Made by a program: the position numbers and the translations under genes. 64,000 nucleotides of DNA from Molanna angustata (Eukaryota; Arthropoda; Insecta; Trichoptera; Molannidae). The notes below the pieces were generated by a model, which saw only the letters and a list, made by a program, of their open reading frames with translations, was not told where the DNA came from and did not search any database. The stretch covers positions 2,901,364-2,965,363 of the forward strand of contig OY754978.1 in the NCBI GenBank assembly GCA_963576475.1, read 5' to 3'. Shown piece by piece: positions 11,691-24,035 of the stretch; the stretch's first letter is position 1, and every line of letters starts with the position of its first letter.

Positions 11691-13110
11691 TATTATGGTC
11701 CAGTGAAGAGTTTATATATTATCCACATATTATATGAAAGTTAATATAATTTTTGCATTTTTCAGGGAAGCTGCCGCCAGGATACGGCACAGAGGAACAC
11801 CAGTAACAAAGAATTATATAGCTGTGGAGAATCTTTAGAACTACCTCCTCATTTGGCTAATAAACGAAAAATATAAGTATTTTTAAAAAATAATAATTCA
11901 TGCGAAACTTGAAGATTGTATCTGGTTCTATTATCCACGTTTGAATTTCGAACAAATATTTTTTTCTGTGGAATATTTTGATTCCGATAAAAAGAAATTT
12001 AAAAAGGCGGGAGATTGTTTGAAAAAAAGAACATATTATGACATTTTGTACATCTCCTAGCGACTACAGTTCGAAATAAAATCAAAATTAGGGCCGGGCA
12101 AGTTAAAAGTTTACTTTGAACAGTGATATTTATTAATTTATGCAAATATACAAAATGTGTTAGTTTAAATTACGACTGCAATGCCAAATAAGGTAACGAC
12201 ATGTATTGGCTATTGTAGTATTACTGAGACAATAATATCTACTACCTAAATATAACTATAAATGACATACCTAGCTATACTTAAAATATCAATAAGAATT
12301 AAACAAAATAAAAATAAATAATTAAGAAAATATAAAACTTAAGTAATCTATAAATAAAACATATTATAAAATATACTTGTTATAAGAAAAAAACGGAATT
12401 TGGTAGTTATTTTTTTTCATTTTAAAACCAATGGTTTCGTACCTCGTGAAATTAAAGGTCAGTGAGGAAAATGGTGAATTTTTACACGTTTTCGGCCTTT
12501 GTAACTCAGTCATCTAGGTAATTGATTCCTGAATCAAAGGTTTCGAGTTCAATCCTCACTGGATACAGTTTTTATTGCGTTTTCAATCTATATTTGTGAA
12601 AAAATTTCGTGCGAAATAAATTTCAAAAAAATATTACGAATTAATTTATTTTTATTTTCTATCTGTTTTCTCAAATGACGAATTAAAGTAGGTAATACAG
12701 AATTCGTTAAATAAAGTTATTCATAATTCGTCATAATAAGTGGTGTGTTGTATCAAGTGAAACTGTAAATATTTCGTATTAGTACGCGATTGATTTAAAT
12801 TTAGCAATCAACTATTAGAATCTTAATTTGATTTTGTAGTATTTCATGAATACTAGTATTAATAAATGTCCATTATTGATTCTGAATTCTAATTTGTCTT
12901 TTGTTTTAACATAATTAAATTTAGTATTAAAGCAGTCCACTGTTAATTTTAATTGGTTTTTAAAGTATTTTATGAATTGTTCTAAGTTCAAATCTAGTAT
13001 CTAAGCAGTCCATCATTTAATTACTAAATCAAATTTGATATTCAAAGGGTACATGTTAAATTCTTGATATAAAACGCTGATAGATTCTGAATTCAAATTT
13101 TTCATCTGTT
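11691..13110. other. AT-rich DNA with a decayed SINE, no gene seen
   Basis: Contains the degenerate SINE noted at 12480-12610. At 12880-13090 there are loose repeats of TTGATTCTGAATTCAAATTT-like text spaced 60-100 bp apart, continuing at 13660-13840. No frame. Confidence 0.4.
12480..12610 (+). mobile_element. Decayed SINE (family 1)
   Basis: GGCCTTTGTAACTCAGTCAT resembles a mutated tRNA A-box region. Then come AAGGTTTCGAGTTCAATCCT (B box) and the body segment GCGTTTTCAATCTATATTTG. Diverged from the copy at 9541. Confidence 0.6.
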
Positions 13111-13113
13111 TTC

Positions 13114-13621
13114 TGCATAGATTTTTATTATAATATACTAGATGACGCAATACTCTGTGCAAAAAGTGAGTCATGGAATATTTCAGCATATTTCAGTTTT
13201 CCTTTCATTTCAACACATCCTAGATAACTGTACTCTATACCTTAATAGTTAAAATGTTTTTAGACAAATAAATCCGAAAACAATTCACATAAGTCGTTAT
13301 TCTCTATAGAAAAACGATGTGGCCTGGAACCAAAACGTCAAAAATCGAAGTGAGGCATTTTTCCGGGGGATTTTTGACGTTTTCGTTGGCAGACCACACC
13401 GTTTTTCTATAGAGAATAACGACTAATGTGAATTGTTCTTGGATTTATTTGTCAAAAAAAAACATTTTTTTTATAAAGGTTTAGAGAACAGTTATCAAGG
13501 ATGTGTTGAAATGTAAGGAAAACTGAAATATGTTGCCAATTAAAAAGTCAAACGCGCGATATTCCATGACTCACTTTTTGCACGGAGTACTACATCTAGT
13601 ATAATAAATGAAAATCTATGA
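13114..13621. mobile_element. Palindromic P-like MITE, copy 1
   Basis: Left end CATAGATTTTTATTATAATA followed by a GTGCAAAAAGTGAGTCATGG segment. The right side carries CCATGACTCACTTTTTGCAC and ends near AAAATCTATG. Both halves carry the same end B, with inner inverted copies of ATTCTCTATAGAAAAACGAT and CGTCAAAAATC, so the whole ~508 bp is one foldback. Copies 3 and 4 have two different ends, which makes this a rearranged dimer-like derivative. No matching flanks seen for this copy. Confidence 0.8.
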
Positions 13622-14279
13622 ATTTGAGTAGGTACTCCATGCAAATTCAATATTCATGCAGCCCATATCGAATTCTCAATTTGAAATTGGTAATATTTAT
13701 GTATATATTCCATGATTAGATTCTGAATTCAAATTGTGTGTTTAAATTAGGAAGATTAATCTATTGACCTATTAACCTAGTCTATGTTGAATTACGAATT
13801 TAAAATCGTTAGTATTAATGTTGTCCATGATTTATCCGAACAACAAGTAGGTATGTGATAAAATGTTTAATAGGATGTATTTTTATTTAAATGGAGTGAA
13901 ATTAATGGTTGTGTTTATTTATTTATCAAATTGTAATAAGTCAAATTAATTACAAAACATTGATGTTTGATATAAGAAAAATATAATTAAGTAGGTACCT
14001 AGTATTAATATGCATTTTATGTCTTTGATTTATGTAGGAAATAAATAGGTTTAGTATAAACATTTTTTTTAAATGGTGCAATTTAAGAGGGCTTATAGAC
14101 CTAAACACCCCAATATAAAATCAAATTTCTCAAATATACTTGATGTCGCTAGGCGCGCGCGCGACAGAAATTTCTAGAAGTGGTCTGCCACAATGTTAAA
14201 CAGTGTACCTATTTATAAAAAAAAAATACCATATGTTTATTTATTTATAATAAACATGGCATTTTACATTAAGACTTAC

Positions 14280-14789
14280 TTTACTTTTCGTGTGGTGTAT
14301 CAGATTATAGTCTTGGTTCCAGTGCTGAGAGCCAGTCCACCGCCTCTGGTTTCGCCTCATGTATATCTTGGAGGCTTCCGTTAAATTTCTTTAGTTGGCA
14401 CTCTTGGACCACGTGTTTCACAGACTGCTCAGCTCCACACTCACAGTCAGGATTATCTCTTTTTCCCCACCTCCAGAGTAAGTAATTACAGCAGATCTTG
14501 TTCTGTCCTCACTCTGTTTTGCTGTACCCAAACCCTCCGTGGCAGGTCGAAACCAGGTACTCGAGTTGCAGGGTCTACTATTAAATGTTTATTTTCAGTA
14601 TTTTCTCCAGATACCCTCTAAATTAAAACCATCTTCCTCCACTGTCCATATGGGTTTTCGGGATTTTAATCTTTTCTCGGGTGGGTGAAAAATATCATTA
14701 AATACTGGCAGTTGGGATTTTTTCCTGATGTTTTTTATTTCTCTGACTGTGGAATGAGCTCTACGGAGATCTGGTGGAGCAATATTAGG
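14280..14789 (-). pseudogene. LINE ORF2 C-terminus, part 1 (split by a MITE)
   Basis: Read on the minus strand: SNIAPPDLRRAHSTVREI, later an RSKPI/W block, then a decayed stretch with GKRDNPDCECGAEQSVKHVV and LQDIHEAKPEAVDWLSAL. The C-x-C-x8-H zinc-knuckle-like line (CDCGE..T..HI..EC in intact relatives) is typical of a LINE C-terminus common in insects. Several stops and shifts: dead. The frame continues across the MITE at 14790-15435 into 15436-15450. Confidence 0.65.
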
Positions 14790-15435
14790 TAAGGCGCGCA
14801 TGGAAGCTAAAATTCATCGGCCGCATGGAAGCTTATAGAATCGTACGATTGGAAATAACACGGCGGTCAACATTCACATATTTAAAATACAATATGTATA
14901 TTCACAAGTTTTAATATACCTACATATGATTAGAAACATGGATTTTTTTATTCATTAAATGGAATATTTATTAAATTACCTATGTAACTACTAATCAATT
15001 AAGTAATAACTTACCCAATTCAGTTCTTTTATTATGATTTAGCTGTTCTCAACCAGTTATTAATATTTCGCTTAATTTTTTATCATACAATGAAGGACGT
15101 GCTTCAACATATATAATTAATTGTTCGGAATCAATATTTATTTCATCCATGTTTTCTACATTTCGTTTGGCAGCACTGACAACGTACTTCTCGATCTACT
15201 GCGCTCGGACGATTAAATTATCGGTGAGCATGCGCCATGCGCGCCCTCTCATACAACAGTATCGGTTACAAAAAATCGGCCGATCTAGATCGGTCGATTT
15301 TTTTTTGTCTCGTCACAGATTTTAAATCGGCCGATTCTGTTAGCTTTCATGCGCGCTCTTACATGTAATTCGTATGTTGTAGCTCACCGATAATTAATCG
15401 GCAGATGAAATTAGCTTCCATGCGCGCCTACCTTT
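14790..15435. mobile_element. PIF/Harbinger-like MITE, copy 1
   Basis: Ends GGTAAGGCGCGCATGGAAGC and GCTTCCATGCGCGCCTACC, inverted. The interior carries several ATCGGCCGAT-type palindromes. It lies inside the coding frame of a decayed LINE; removing it plus one TTA restores LSNIAPP across the site. The flanks read TTA on the left and TTA on the right, so the duplication is TTA (TWA class). That points to PIF/Harbinger; a TA reading cannot be fully excluded. Confidence 0.75.
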
Positions 15436-15600
15436 AGACAGTACCGGCAACCTTTATAGTCCTCATTGTCATGTTTAGCTCGACATCAATCTTGATGTCA
15501 TTGTCTTGTTTAGCTCGACATCAATCTTGATGTCGAGCTAAACATGACAATGAGGACTACATTAAGAGGTTTGACAACAATAATAAAGGTATATAAAAAA
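15436..15600. repeat. LINE remnant and palindrome with internal direct repeat
   Basis: About 20 bp of the split LINE come first. Then TAGTCCTCATTGTCATGTTT (15458) is mirrored by AAACATGACAATGAGGACTA (ending 15559). Between them TTTAGCTCGACATCAATCTT occurs twice as a direct repeat. Confidence 0.7.
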
Positions 15601-15879
15601 AAAGATTAAATGCTACAGGTACATATTTCAGACAGAGACAATGGAAAGGTACACATACACATCCAGACCATTGACACTCTCTTGCGCTTTGCTGTCAATT
15701 AGCGATTTTGCTCTCCAATATGCTAGGGATAATCCCTGTGTTATATTGGATGCAGTCTTTGGTTTTGTAAGTTAAACAACATTATTTTAAAGTGGATTTA
15801 GCACAATTGATCATACACTTCCTAACATACATGCACAGGCACTCTCCATACACACGTAATATACTGAACCATATAACAT

Positions 15880-16130
15880 ACACACACATACATACATACA
15901 TACCATCACGGCATATCCCACAATGTGGGGTAACCAGCGAAAGGTGTGCGGGTGTGCATTGCCTTATAAAAGGGAGCACAACACATCTGTGTATGCCCAC
16001 ACACCAGTCTCGTCTCACCTAAAAAGGCACTTCATTCAGAATGGGCGGTGAACCTCATTGCTGAACTATGTCAGATGTCATTGTGGCCTGATGTATTTTC
16101 GATTACCCGGCTCATACGGGACACTCGAAA
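15880..16130 (+). repeat. Dispersed repeat (CAATGTGGGGTAACC family)
   Basis: GGCATATCCCACAATGTGGG, then GCCTTATAAAAGGGAGCAC and GGCGGTGAACCTCATTGCTG. The same order occurs at 32590-32715 and 56868-57045. Preceded by a CATA microsatellite. The two small frames on opposite strands here (15782-16022) lie inside the repeat and are not called. Confidence 0.65.
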
Positions 16131-16319
16131 ACAATAATAGAAAAGAGTGGAAGCACTATTCTAAGCCGGTGCATCACAGCAAAACATACACACACACATA
16201 TGTATGTATTTTCAATATTTCTCTGGTGAATGGTCGTCACATAAATTTAAAATACTTCACAAATTCCCGTATAATTTATAAGATAGGTCTTTGAGAAATA
16301 CATACTTTGTGTGCTTAAT

Positions 16320-16712
16320 AATTGCATAAAATCAAAGTGAAGGACTGATAGTTTTTTTATTTCATGTAAATTTTGGGCTTCCGATATATACCCATCACGA
16401 ATATTAATCAGTAGCGGAAGTGCTTATAGAAGCCGAAAATCCTGGCTTGCCTATGTCAAGAAATTCAAGAAATAATATTTGTTTATATATTTTCTTACAA
16501 CCATATTAAAAGATTAAAAATTAAACCGTTTGTTTAATTAAACAATACGATGCTTTTAGGGCTACACATATTATTTTATAATGTGATTTTAAAAATATTT
16601 TTCATGGACACTGAAATGATCAACAATGCTTTAAAAATAAAATTTTCGACATTTTCCGATTTTCTTCCAGAGTTTGCCTAGTCCGAAGGTTCCAGTCTCG
16701 CCCCTGGAATAT
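16320..16712 (-). mobile_element. Uninterrupted copy of the CAGGGGCG-ended repeat
   Basis: Reverse-oriented relative of the element at 2077-4100. It ends with GTTTGCCTAGTCCGAAGGTT and CGCCCCTGG. It lacks the (TTTTA)n expansion and the LINE, and so shows the older state. Confidence 0.65.
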
Positions 16713-16719
16713 TTCCTTT

Positions 16720-17440
16720 TCACTAACATTATTCTTCATAGTGCAGTAGGCGGTTTTATAATATCAGTCACTAGATCTATATGCCATCTTAAATTAAACT
16801 GATGGGGAATGCTGCGCTTCAGTTTTTTCAAAATTCCATGTTATGAATGTTTATTGAATGTTTATAAGTTATTTAAGTATATATAATTAATAAATTTATT
16901 CAGATATATGTGGATATTAAAAGTATAATTCACACATACAATGTGTTCATGGCCATTATTTGATGTTGAGTCATTTAAAAGTGCCTCCAAGAGTGCCGAT
17001 TATATGACAACGTTAAACTCTCCCAGGTAATGTATACTTATGGTCCTGTGTCAGCCGATTGATTTTTGTTCTGGTGTCCTGGATTCGATTTCCACAGAAG
17101 GGGAGGAATTTACCTAAAATAGTTATTTCTCCGCTTGGATAGAATCACTGAAAGAAATATAATAATCTCAGCGTCGTTTGACTCGGTGAAATGTTACTTT
17201 TGTGTCGTTTTGACACAAATTTAACTCTTTAAGCTGTAGCATATCCATATATTTCTGTATATATTTAATTATAATTTATGTAAGGGTTATTGTATATCGC
17301 GTTAAACCATTTCCAGAAGATTAAAAAATGTGATTTTGACTTGTTTTGTTATAGATGTATCAGAGAGGCTAGTGAAAACAATATAAATTTATAGGCATAT
17401 TTTTTAAGAACTGATAAAAGTGTTTTATCATTTTGAAATG
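16720..17440. other. AT-rich intergenic DNA, no gene seen
   Basis: A weak SINE-like B box (GTCCTGGATTCGATTTCCAC) near 17072-17092 is the only item noted. No supported frame. Confidence 0.35.
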
Positions 17441-17444
17441 AAAT

Positions 17445-20400
17445 ACATATTTGTCCTTTTCAAATTAATCTTGTCTGTTAAAATAAATATCTATTCTTGT
17501 TTAAATTAAATATCTGTTTTTGTCGAATTGATTTTCTGTCCTTGTCAATGTAATTATATGATCTTTTCAAATGAATCTGTCTGTCAAAAGAATTATCTGT
17601 TCTTGTAAAATTAAATAATATTGTTTATTTTTATATTATAGAACATAGGCCTGAGATAAGCGCCTGTTCTCGTCAATTACATTATCAAAAAATATATATT
17701 ATCAGCATATATCAAAATACATTATATCACGAGAAATTATCAGAATATCACAAATACATCAGCAAAAAGGGAAAAAAACATGACATATCTGTCCTTGTCA
17801 AACTATCTGTTATTTTCAAATGAATCTGTTTGTCAAAATAATTATCTAATTTTGTAAAATTAATCATTTGTCGATGTAAAATTGATTTTCTGTCCTTGTC
17901 AAAGTAACTCTTTGTTCTTTTCAAATGAATATGTCTTTCAAAATAATTATCTTAACTTGTAAAATTAAACATCTGTCCATATCAAATTGATTTTCTGTCC
18001 TTGTCAAAGTTACTATTTGTTCTTTTCAAATGAATATGTCTGTCAAAATAATTATCTTAACTTGTAAAATTAAACATCTGTCCATATCAAATTGATTTTC
18101 TGTCCTTGTCAAAGTTACTATTTGTTCTTTTCAAATGAATATGTCTGTCAAAATAATTATCTTAACTTGTAAAATTAAACATCTGTCCATATCAAATTGA
18201 TTTTCTGTCCTTGTCAAAGTTACTATTTGTTCTTTTCAAATGAATATGTCTGTCAAAATAATTATCTTAACTTGTAAAATTAAACATCTGTCCATATCAA
18301 ATTGATTTTCTGTCCTTGTCAAAGTTACTATTTGTTCTTTTCAAATGAATATGTCTGTCAAAATAATTATCTTAACTTGTAAAATTAAACATCTGTCCAT
18401 ATCAAATTGATTTTCTGTCCTTGTCAAAGTTACTATTTGTTCTTTTCAAATGAATATGTCTGTCAAAATAATTATCTTAACTTGTAAAATTAAACATCTG
18501 TCCATATCAAATTGATTTTCTGTCCTTGTCAAAGTTACTATTTGTTCTTTTCAAATGAATATGTCTGTCAAAATAATTATCTTAACTTGTAAAATTAAAC
18601 ATCTGTCCATATCAAATTGATTTTCTGTCCTTGTCAAAGTAACTATTCGTTCTTTTCAAATGAATATGTCTGTCAAAATAATTATCTTAACTTGTAAAAT
18701 TAAACATCTGTCCATATCAAATTGATTTTCTGTCCTTGTCAAAGTTACTATTTGTTCTTTTCAAATGAATATGTCTGTCAAAATAATTATCTTAACTTGT
18801 AAAATTAAACATCTGTCCATATCAAATTGATTTTCTGTCCTTGTCAAAGTTACTATTTGTTCTTTTCAAATGAATATGTCTGTCAAAATAATTATCTTAA
18901 CTTGTAAAATTAAACATCTGTCCATATCAAATTGATTTTCTGTCCTTGTCAAAGTTACTATTTGTTCTTTTCAAATGAATATGTCTGTCAAAATAATTAT
19001 CTTAACTTGTAAAATTAAACATCTGTCCATATCAAATTGATTTTCTGTCCTTGTCAAAGTAACTATTCGTTCTTTTCAAATGAATATGTCTGTCAAAATA
19101 ATTATCTTAACTTGTAAAATTAAACATCTGTCCATATCAAATTGATTTTCTGTCCTTGTCAAAGTTACTATTTGTTCTTTTCAAATGAATATGTCTGTCA
19201 AAATAATTATCTTAACTTGTAAAATTAAACATCTGTCCATATCAAATTGATTTTCTGTCCTTGTCAAAGTAACTATTCGTTCTTTTCAAATGAATATGTC
19301 TGTCAAAATAATTATCTTAACTTGTAAAATTAAACATCTGTCCATATCAAATTGATTTTCTGTCCTTGTCAAAGTTACTATTTGTTCTTTTCAAATGAAT
19401 ATGTCTGTCAAAATAATTATCTTAACTTGTAAAATTAAACATCTGTCCATATCAAATTGATTTTCTGTCCTTGTCAAAGTTACTATTTGTTCTTTTCAAA
19501 TGAATATGTCTGTCAAAATAATTATCTTAACTTGTAAAATTAAACATCTGTCCATATCAAATTGATTTTCTGTCCTTGTCAAAGTAACTATTCGTTCTTT
19601 TCAAATGAATATGTCTGTCAAAATAATTATCTTAACTTGTAAAATTAAACATCTGTCCATATCAAATTGATTTTCTGTCCTTGTCAAAGTTACTATTTGT
19701 TCTTTTCAAATGAATATGTCTGTCAAAATAATTATCTTAACTTGTAAAATTAAACATCTGTCCATATCAAATTGATTTTCTGTCCTTGTCAAAGTAACTA
19801 TTCGTTCTTTTCAAATGAATATGTCTGTCAAAATAATTATCTTAACTTGTAAAATTAAACATCTGTCCATATCAAATTGATTTTCTGTCCTTGTCAAAGT
19901 TACTATTTGTTCTTTTCAAATGAATATGTCTGTCAAAATAATTATCTTAACTTGTAAAATTAAACATCTGTCCATATCAAATTGATTTTCTGTCCTTGTC
20001 AAAGTAACTATTCGTTCTTTTCAAATGAATATGTCTGTCAAAATAATTATCTTAACTTGTAAAATTAAACATCTGTCCATATCAAATTGATTTTCTGTCC
20101 TTGTCAAAGTAACTATTCGTTCTTTTCAAATGAATATGTCTGTCAAAATAATTATCTTAACTTGTAAAATTAAACATCTGTCCATATCAAATTGATTTTC
20201 TGTCCTTGTCAAAGTAACTATTCGTTCTTTTCAAATGAATATGTCTGTCAAAATAATTATCTTAACTTGTAAAATTAAACATCTGTCCATATCAAATTGA
20301 TTTTCTTTCCTTGTCAAAGTTACTATTTGTTCTTTTCAAATGAATATGTCTGTCAAAATAATTATCTTAACTTGTAAAATTAAACATCTGTCCATATCAA

Positions 20401-21150
20401 ATTGATTTTCTGTCCTTGTCAAAGTAACTATTCGTTCTTTTCAAATGAATATGTCTGTCAAAATAATTATCTTAACTTGTAAAATTAAACATCTGTCCAT
20501 ATCAAATTGATTTTCTTTCCTTGTCAAAGTTACTATTTGTTCTTTTCAAATGAATATGTCTGTCAAAATAATTATCTTAACTTGTAAAATTAAACATCTG
20601 TCCATATCAAATTGATTTTCTGTCCTTGTCAAAGTAACTATTCGTTCTTTTTAAATGAATATGTCTGTCAAAATAATTATCTTAACTTGTAAAATTAAAC
20701 ATCTGTCCATATCAAATTGATTTTCTTTCCTTGTCAAAGTTACTATTTGTTCTTTTCAAATGAATATGTCTGTCAAAATAATTATCTTAACTTGTAAAAT
20801 TAAACATCTGTCCATATCAAATTGATTTTCTGTCCTTGTCAAAGTAACTATTCGTTCTTTTCAAATGAATATGTCTGTCAAAATAATTATCTTAACTTGT
20901 AAAATTAAACATCTGTCCATATCAAATTGATTTTCTTTCCTTGTCAAAGTTACTATTTGTTCTTTTCAAATGAATATGTCTGTCAAAATAATTATCTTAA
21001 CTTGTAAAATTTAACATCTGTCCATATCAAATTGATTTTCTGTCCTTGTCAAAGTAACTATTTGTTCTTTTCAAATGAATATGTCTGTCAAAATAATTAT
21101 CTAATTTTGTAAAATTAAATATCTGTCCTTGTCAAATTAATTATCTGTCT
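17445..21150 (+). repeat. 105-bp satellite array, about 31 units
   Basis: From about 17830 to 21110 the sequence repeats every 105 bp (TTGTCAAAGT at 18001, 18106, 18211, and so on to 21046). Each unit divides into five related blocks of 22, 21, 18, 22 and 22 bp, all variants of CTGTCCTTGTCAAATTAATT. Diverged single blocks at both edges (17445-17640, 21100-21150) look like the ancestral short repeat. Two unit types differ at TTACTATTTGT versus TAACTATTCGT. From about 20300 to 21000 they alternate strictly, the first type also carrying TTTTCTTTCC. The edge is broken by unrelated sequence at 17640-17780. No coding. Confidence 0.97.
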
Positions 21151-21950
21151 CATTTTGTAAGTTTAGAGTGCCGACTTCACAAGATTGGAAGTTTCTTTTG
21201 ACTTTTATATTGCATTCTAAATTTGAATGATGGTATTTTGCGACATCCACGCAATTGGAAATGATTACAAGTTACTCAATAAAATGAAAAATGTGTACCT
21301 AGTGATGTTAGAAATTATTGTTGTCAAAATGAATAAATTGAAAAAAGTATACCTCTATGTTCAAAAATACTACTTCTATTTATTTAAAAACTAACCTAAC
21401 CCTAAAACTATCAATCTTTCTTTGAAATTATATAAATAATTAATTTTATATGGCGCTGGTGTTCAAAAATAGTATTATTAACACCAGTTCTACAAGAAAT
21501 AAAAAAAATTTAAACCGTGTCAAGTGGTGTGTATCATCAATAAGCCGAAACGGTCTTCAGAGTAATAAGAAATGTTGTAGAAATATAATATGCTTGTAAT
21601 ACTAAAATAGATGCCCGACTAAAAAAAGATGAGTCTTTTGCTGGTTCTCTATAAAATACTGAATCCAGCCAAATGCTTATAAATAGTATTTACAAATTTT
21701 TAAAAATTAGTCAAAATTTGTTCTGTTATTTATTAGTGTCGGAATAGATAGAAAAATGAAATATATTATGTAAATTTAAATCATGACATGCCAGTAAACA
21801 AAAGCGTGATGCGCCCACGAAGTAAACATCAATATAGTTTAACATGAATAATTTGAGTATCAAAAGTCAATAAAGATTTCGTCTTGCTAAACATTGAGTA
21901 AATTCTAAGTGCGTATATATACCTACCATATAATTCAGCCCTGGGCTGCG

Positions 21951-22078
21951 TTCAGGTAGAACACTCGACGTCAAGTAGTGTCGAATGTACCCGAAGTTTT
22001 AGATTATAATATGGCGTTTTTACATCAATCTCACTGAACCCTTTCGAGCGGCGTTTCAATCAGAACGCAGCCTGGGGC
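21951..22078. mobile_element. Small MITE with GGCTGCGTTC ends
   Basis: CCCTGGGCTGCGTTCAGGTA at the left and TCAGAACGCAGCCTGGGG at the right are inverted. About 128 bp, no frame. Target duplication not resolved. Confidence 0.6.
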
Positions 22079-22249
22079 GTTTTAAATGTCAAATGTCATA
22101 CACGTGCCGTTTTATGTTACATTTTCGTCGAAGGACAACAATTTGGCAGTGAGGTAAATAACAACCTTATATTGGCAACTATTGAATGATATTTTTATTT
22201 TTATAACATTTAGACTAGAAGTAATCTTGCCACAGATAAAATAGAAGTC

Positions 22250-22490
22250 CACATATATTGTACCTGTCAGAACGTTTTTCACCTGACGATTTTACAGAGC
22301 GTTTGGAGCGTACACTCGACCTCCAATGTAAATGCGATAGAGTGTATTTAGAGCGTTTGTTTCCGGTCATTCTGAACGGCTTAGAAACTAGAGCGTCGCT
22401 AAGTGCACTTGGCGTTCATTCAGAGCGCACCACTGTTCTTTTTCAAACGCCTCATAGTTTGAAACAATACAACTTTAATACAATCAAGTA
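22250..22490. other. Possible related MITE
   Basis: CTGTCAGAACGTTTTTCACC, GAGCGTTTGGAGCG and GGCGTTCATTCAGAGCGCAC have the same flavour as the ends of the element just upstream. The 77-codon plus frame here gives no recognisable protein. Termini unclear. Confidence 0.3.
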
Positions 22491-23405
22491 GTTCAAATGA
22501 AATATTTTCATCCACAAATAATACAAATAAATATATTTTATTCCAAATCCAAGTATAAAAGTTGCATATTTTAGAGAAAGACAATGATCGAAATTATATA
22601 ATGCAAAAATAATCTTGCCTTTCCTAAAAATATTGGGGTGTCATATCGCCTTGACTTGAAAGCTCGAATCTCGTAAACAAATTGTATTATTTCCTTCGAT
22701 GACATTCTTACAATGATGTACAAGTACCTACCAGATAACTATGCGCAAATCAAAGGAGAGAGATTCACACAAACATCAAAGAAATTCCAGAAGAAGGATT
22801 TAATTCGAGAGGGTTGATGGGTTTTCAGATAAAAGACTTTGAGAGAGATATTTTATTAATGATTGAAAATTGATGCTCGTACATTACAATAAGGTTTGTT
22901 ATTTATAGAGTAATACATTATTAGACTTAATAATTTTGAATATAAAGAGTTACATTTTCATTGTATAAACAATGAGTCTTTTCAAATGAGTGAAACTTGA
23001 CAAAAAGTATGGTCCAAAGTATATTATACGCAATAAACAAAAAAAGCTATACTGGATATACTAAGCCTAGTTTAGTAGTGAAAAATATGTGTCAATAGAA
23101 TTAAAAAAATATTTATTAAGAGGGTATATAAACCTAAACACCCCAATTTAAAGTCAATTTTCTCAATTATGTTAAACAGTGAGTGTGCCTCTAAAAAAAT
23201 ATTATAAGTATTTTCATAATTTCTCCAGTGAAGGTTCGATACACAATTTTAAAATTCAGCATAAATTCGTCTAAAAAAATATTATAAATATCCTTTTTTA
23301 CAGCATTTTTTTTTAAATTTACTCCATAACTATGTGTCGTGGAGAAATAAATATTTTATATGCTTTTAAAGTACCTACATAAAAACGAAATCAAATTTCT
23401 CAAAT
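22491..23405. other. AT-rich DNA with old dispersed repeat, no gene seen
   Basis: 23105-23395 (AAGAGGGTATATAAACCTAA and TTTTTACAGCATTTTTTTTT) matches 14085-14210 and 470-760. Nothing else recognised. Confidence 0.4.
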
Positions 23406-23408
23406 ATA

Positions 23409-23805
23409 TATATAACAATGTGTTAACGTAACGTAATCTTAACGTAATGTTTTTGACGTATCTTATCCAACATAACGTATCTTAACGTAATGTTTTTGAC
23501 GTATCTTATCCAACATAACGTATCTTAACGTAATGTTTTTGACGTATCTGATCCAACATAACGTATCTTAACGTAATGTTTTTGACGTATCTTATCCAAC
23601 ATAACGTATCTTAACGTAATGTTTTTGACGTATCTTATCCAACATAACGTATCTTAACGTAATGTTTTTGACGTATCTGATCCAACATAACGTATCTTAA
23701 CGTAATGTTTTTGACGTATCTTATCCAACATAACGTATCTTAACGTAATGTTTTTGACGTATCTTATCCAACATAACGTATCTTAACGTAATGTTTTTCA
23801 GGTAA
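23409..23805 (+). repeat. 43-bp tandem repeat with 129-bp higher-order period
   Basis: About nine units containing AACGTAATGTTTTTGACGTA then TCTTATCCAACATAACG, spaced 43 bp. Units 3 and 6 carry CTGATCC where the others have CTTATCC, so the array copied three units at a time. Confidence 0.95.
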
Positions 23806-23879
23806 TTATGTACCTACTTTTAAGCGTATTACATTTTACTATGATACATCACTATGACTTTGGCTGATTAATAGTCAAC

Positions 23880-24035
23880 TAAATCGTTCACAGTAACAAG
23901 TTGCCACATTCTGGAGACATGATGTTTATCGTCTCACAGATCTATTATGAAAGCATTTAAAATTGCTTCGAATTAAATAGGGGATCTTCACCTCGGGAGT
24001 CTAGTATTTTACTAGATGAGCCACAAAGGTCAAGA
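23880..24035 (-). mobile_element. Decayed SINE (family 1), minus strand
   Basis: AACAAGTTGCCACATTCTGG and TATCGTCTCACAGATC match the body of the copy at 42370-42585. The head has decayed (GATGAGCCACAAAGGTC). Confidence 0.6.

Noticed and set aside
15782..16022. Opposite-strand frames of 76-78 codons
   Set aside because: Both lie in a CATA microsatellite and a dispersed repeat with two other copies.
17830..21110. CRISPR-like regular repeats
   Set aside because: Units are contiguous with no unique spacers; it is a eukaryotic satellite.
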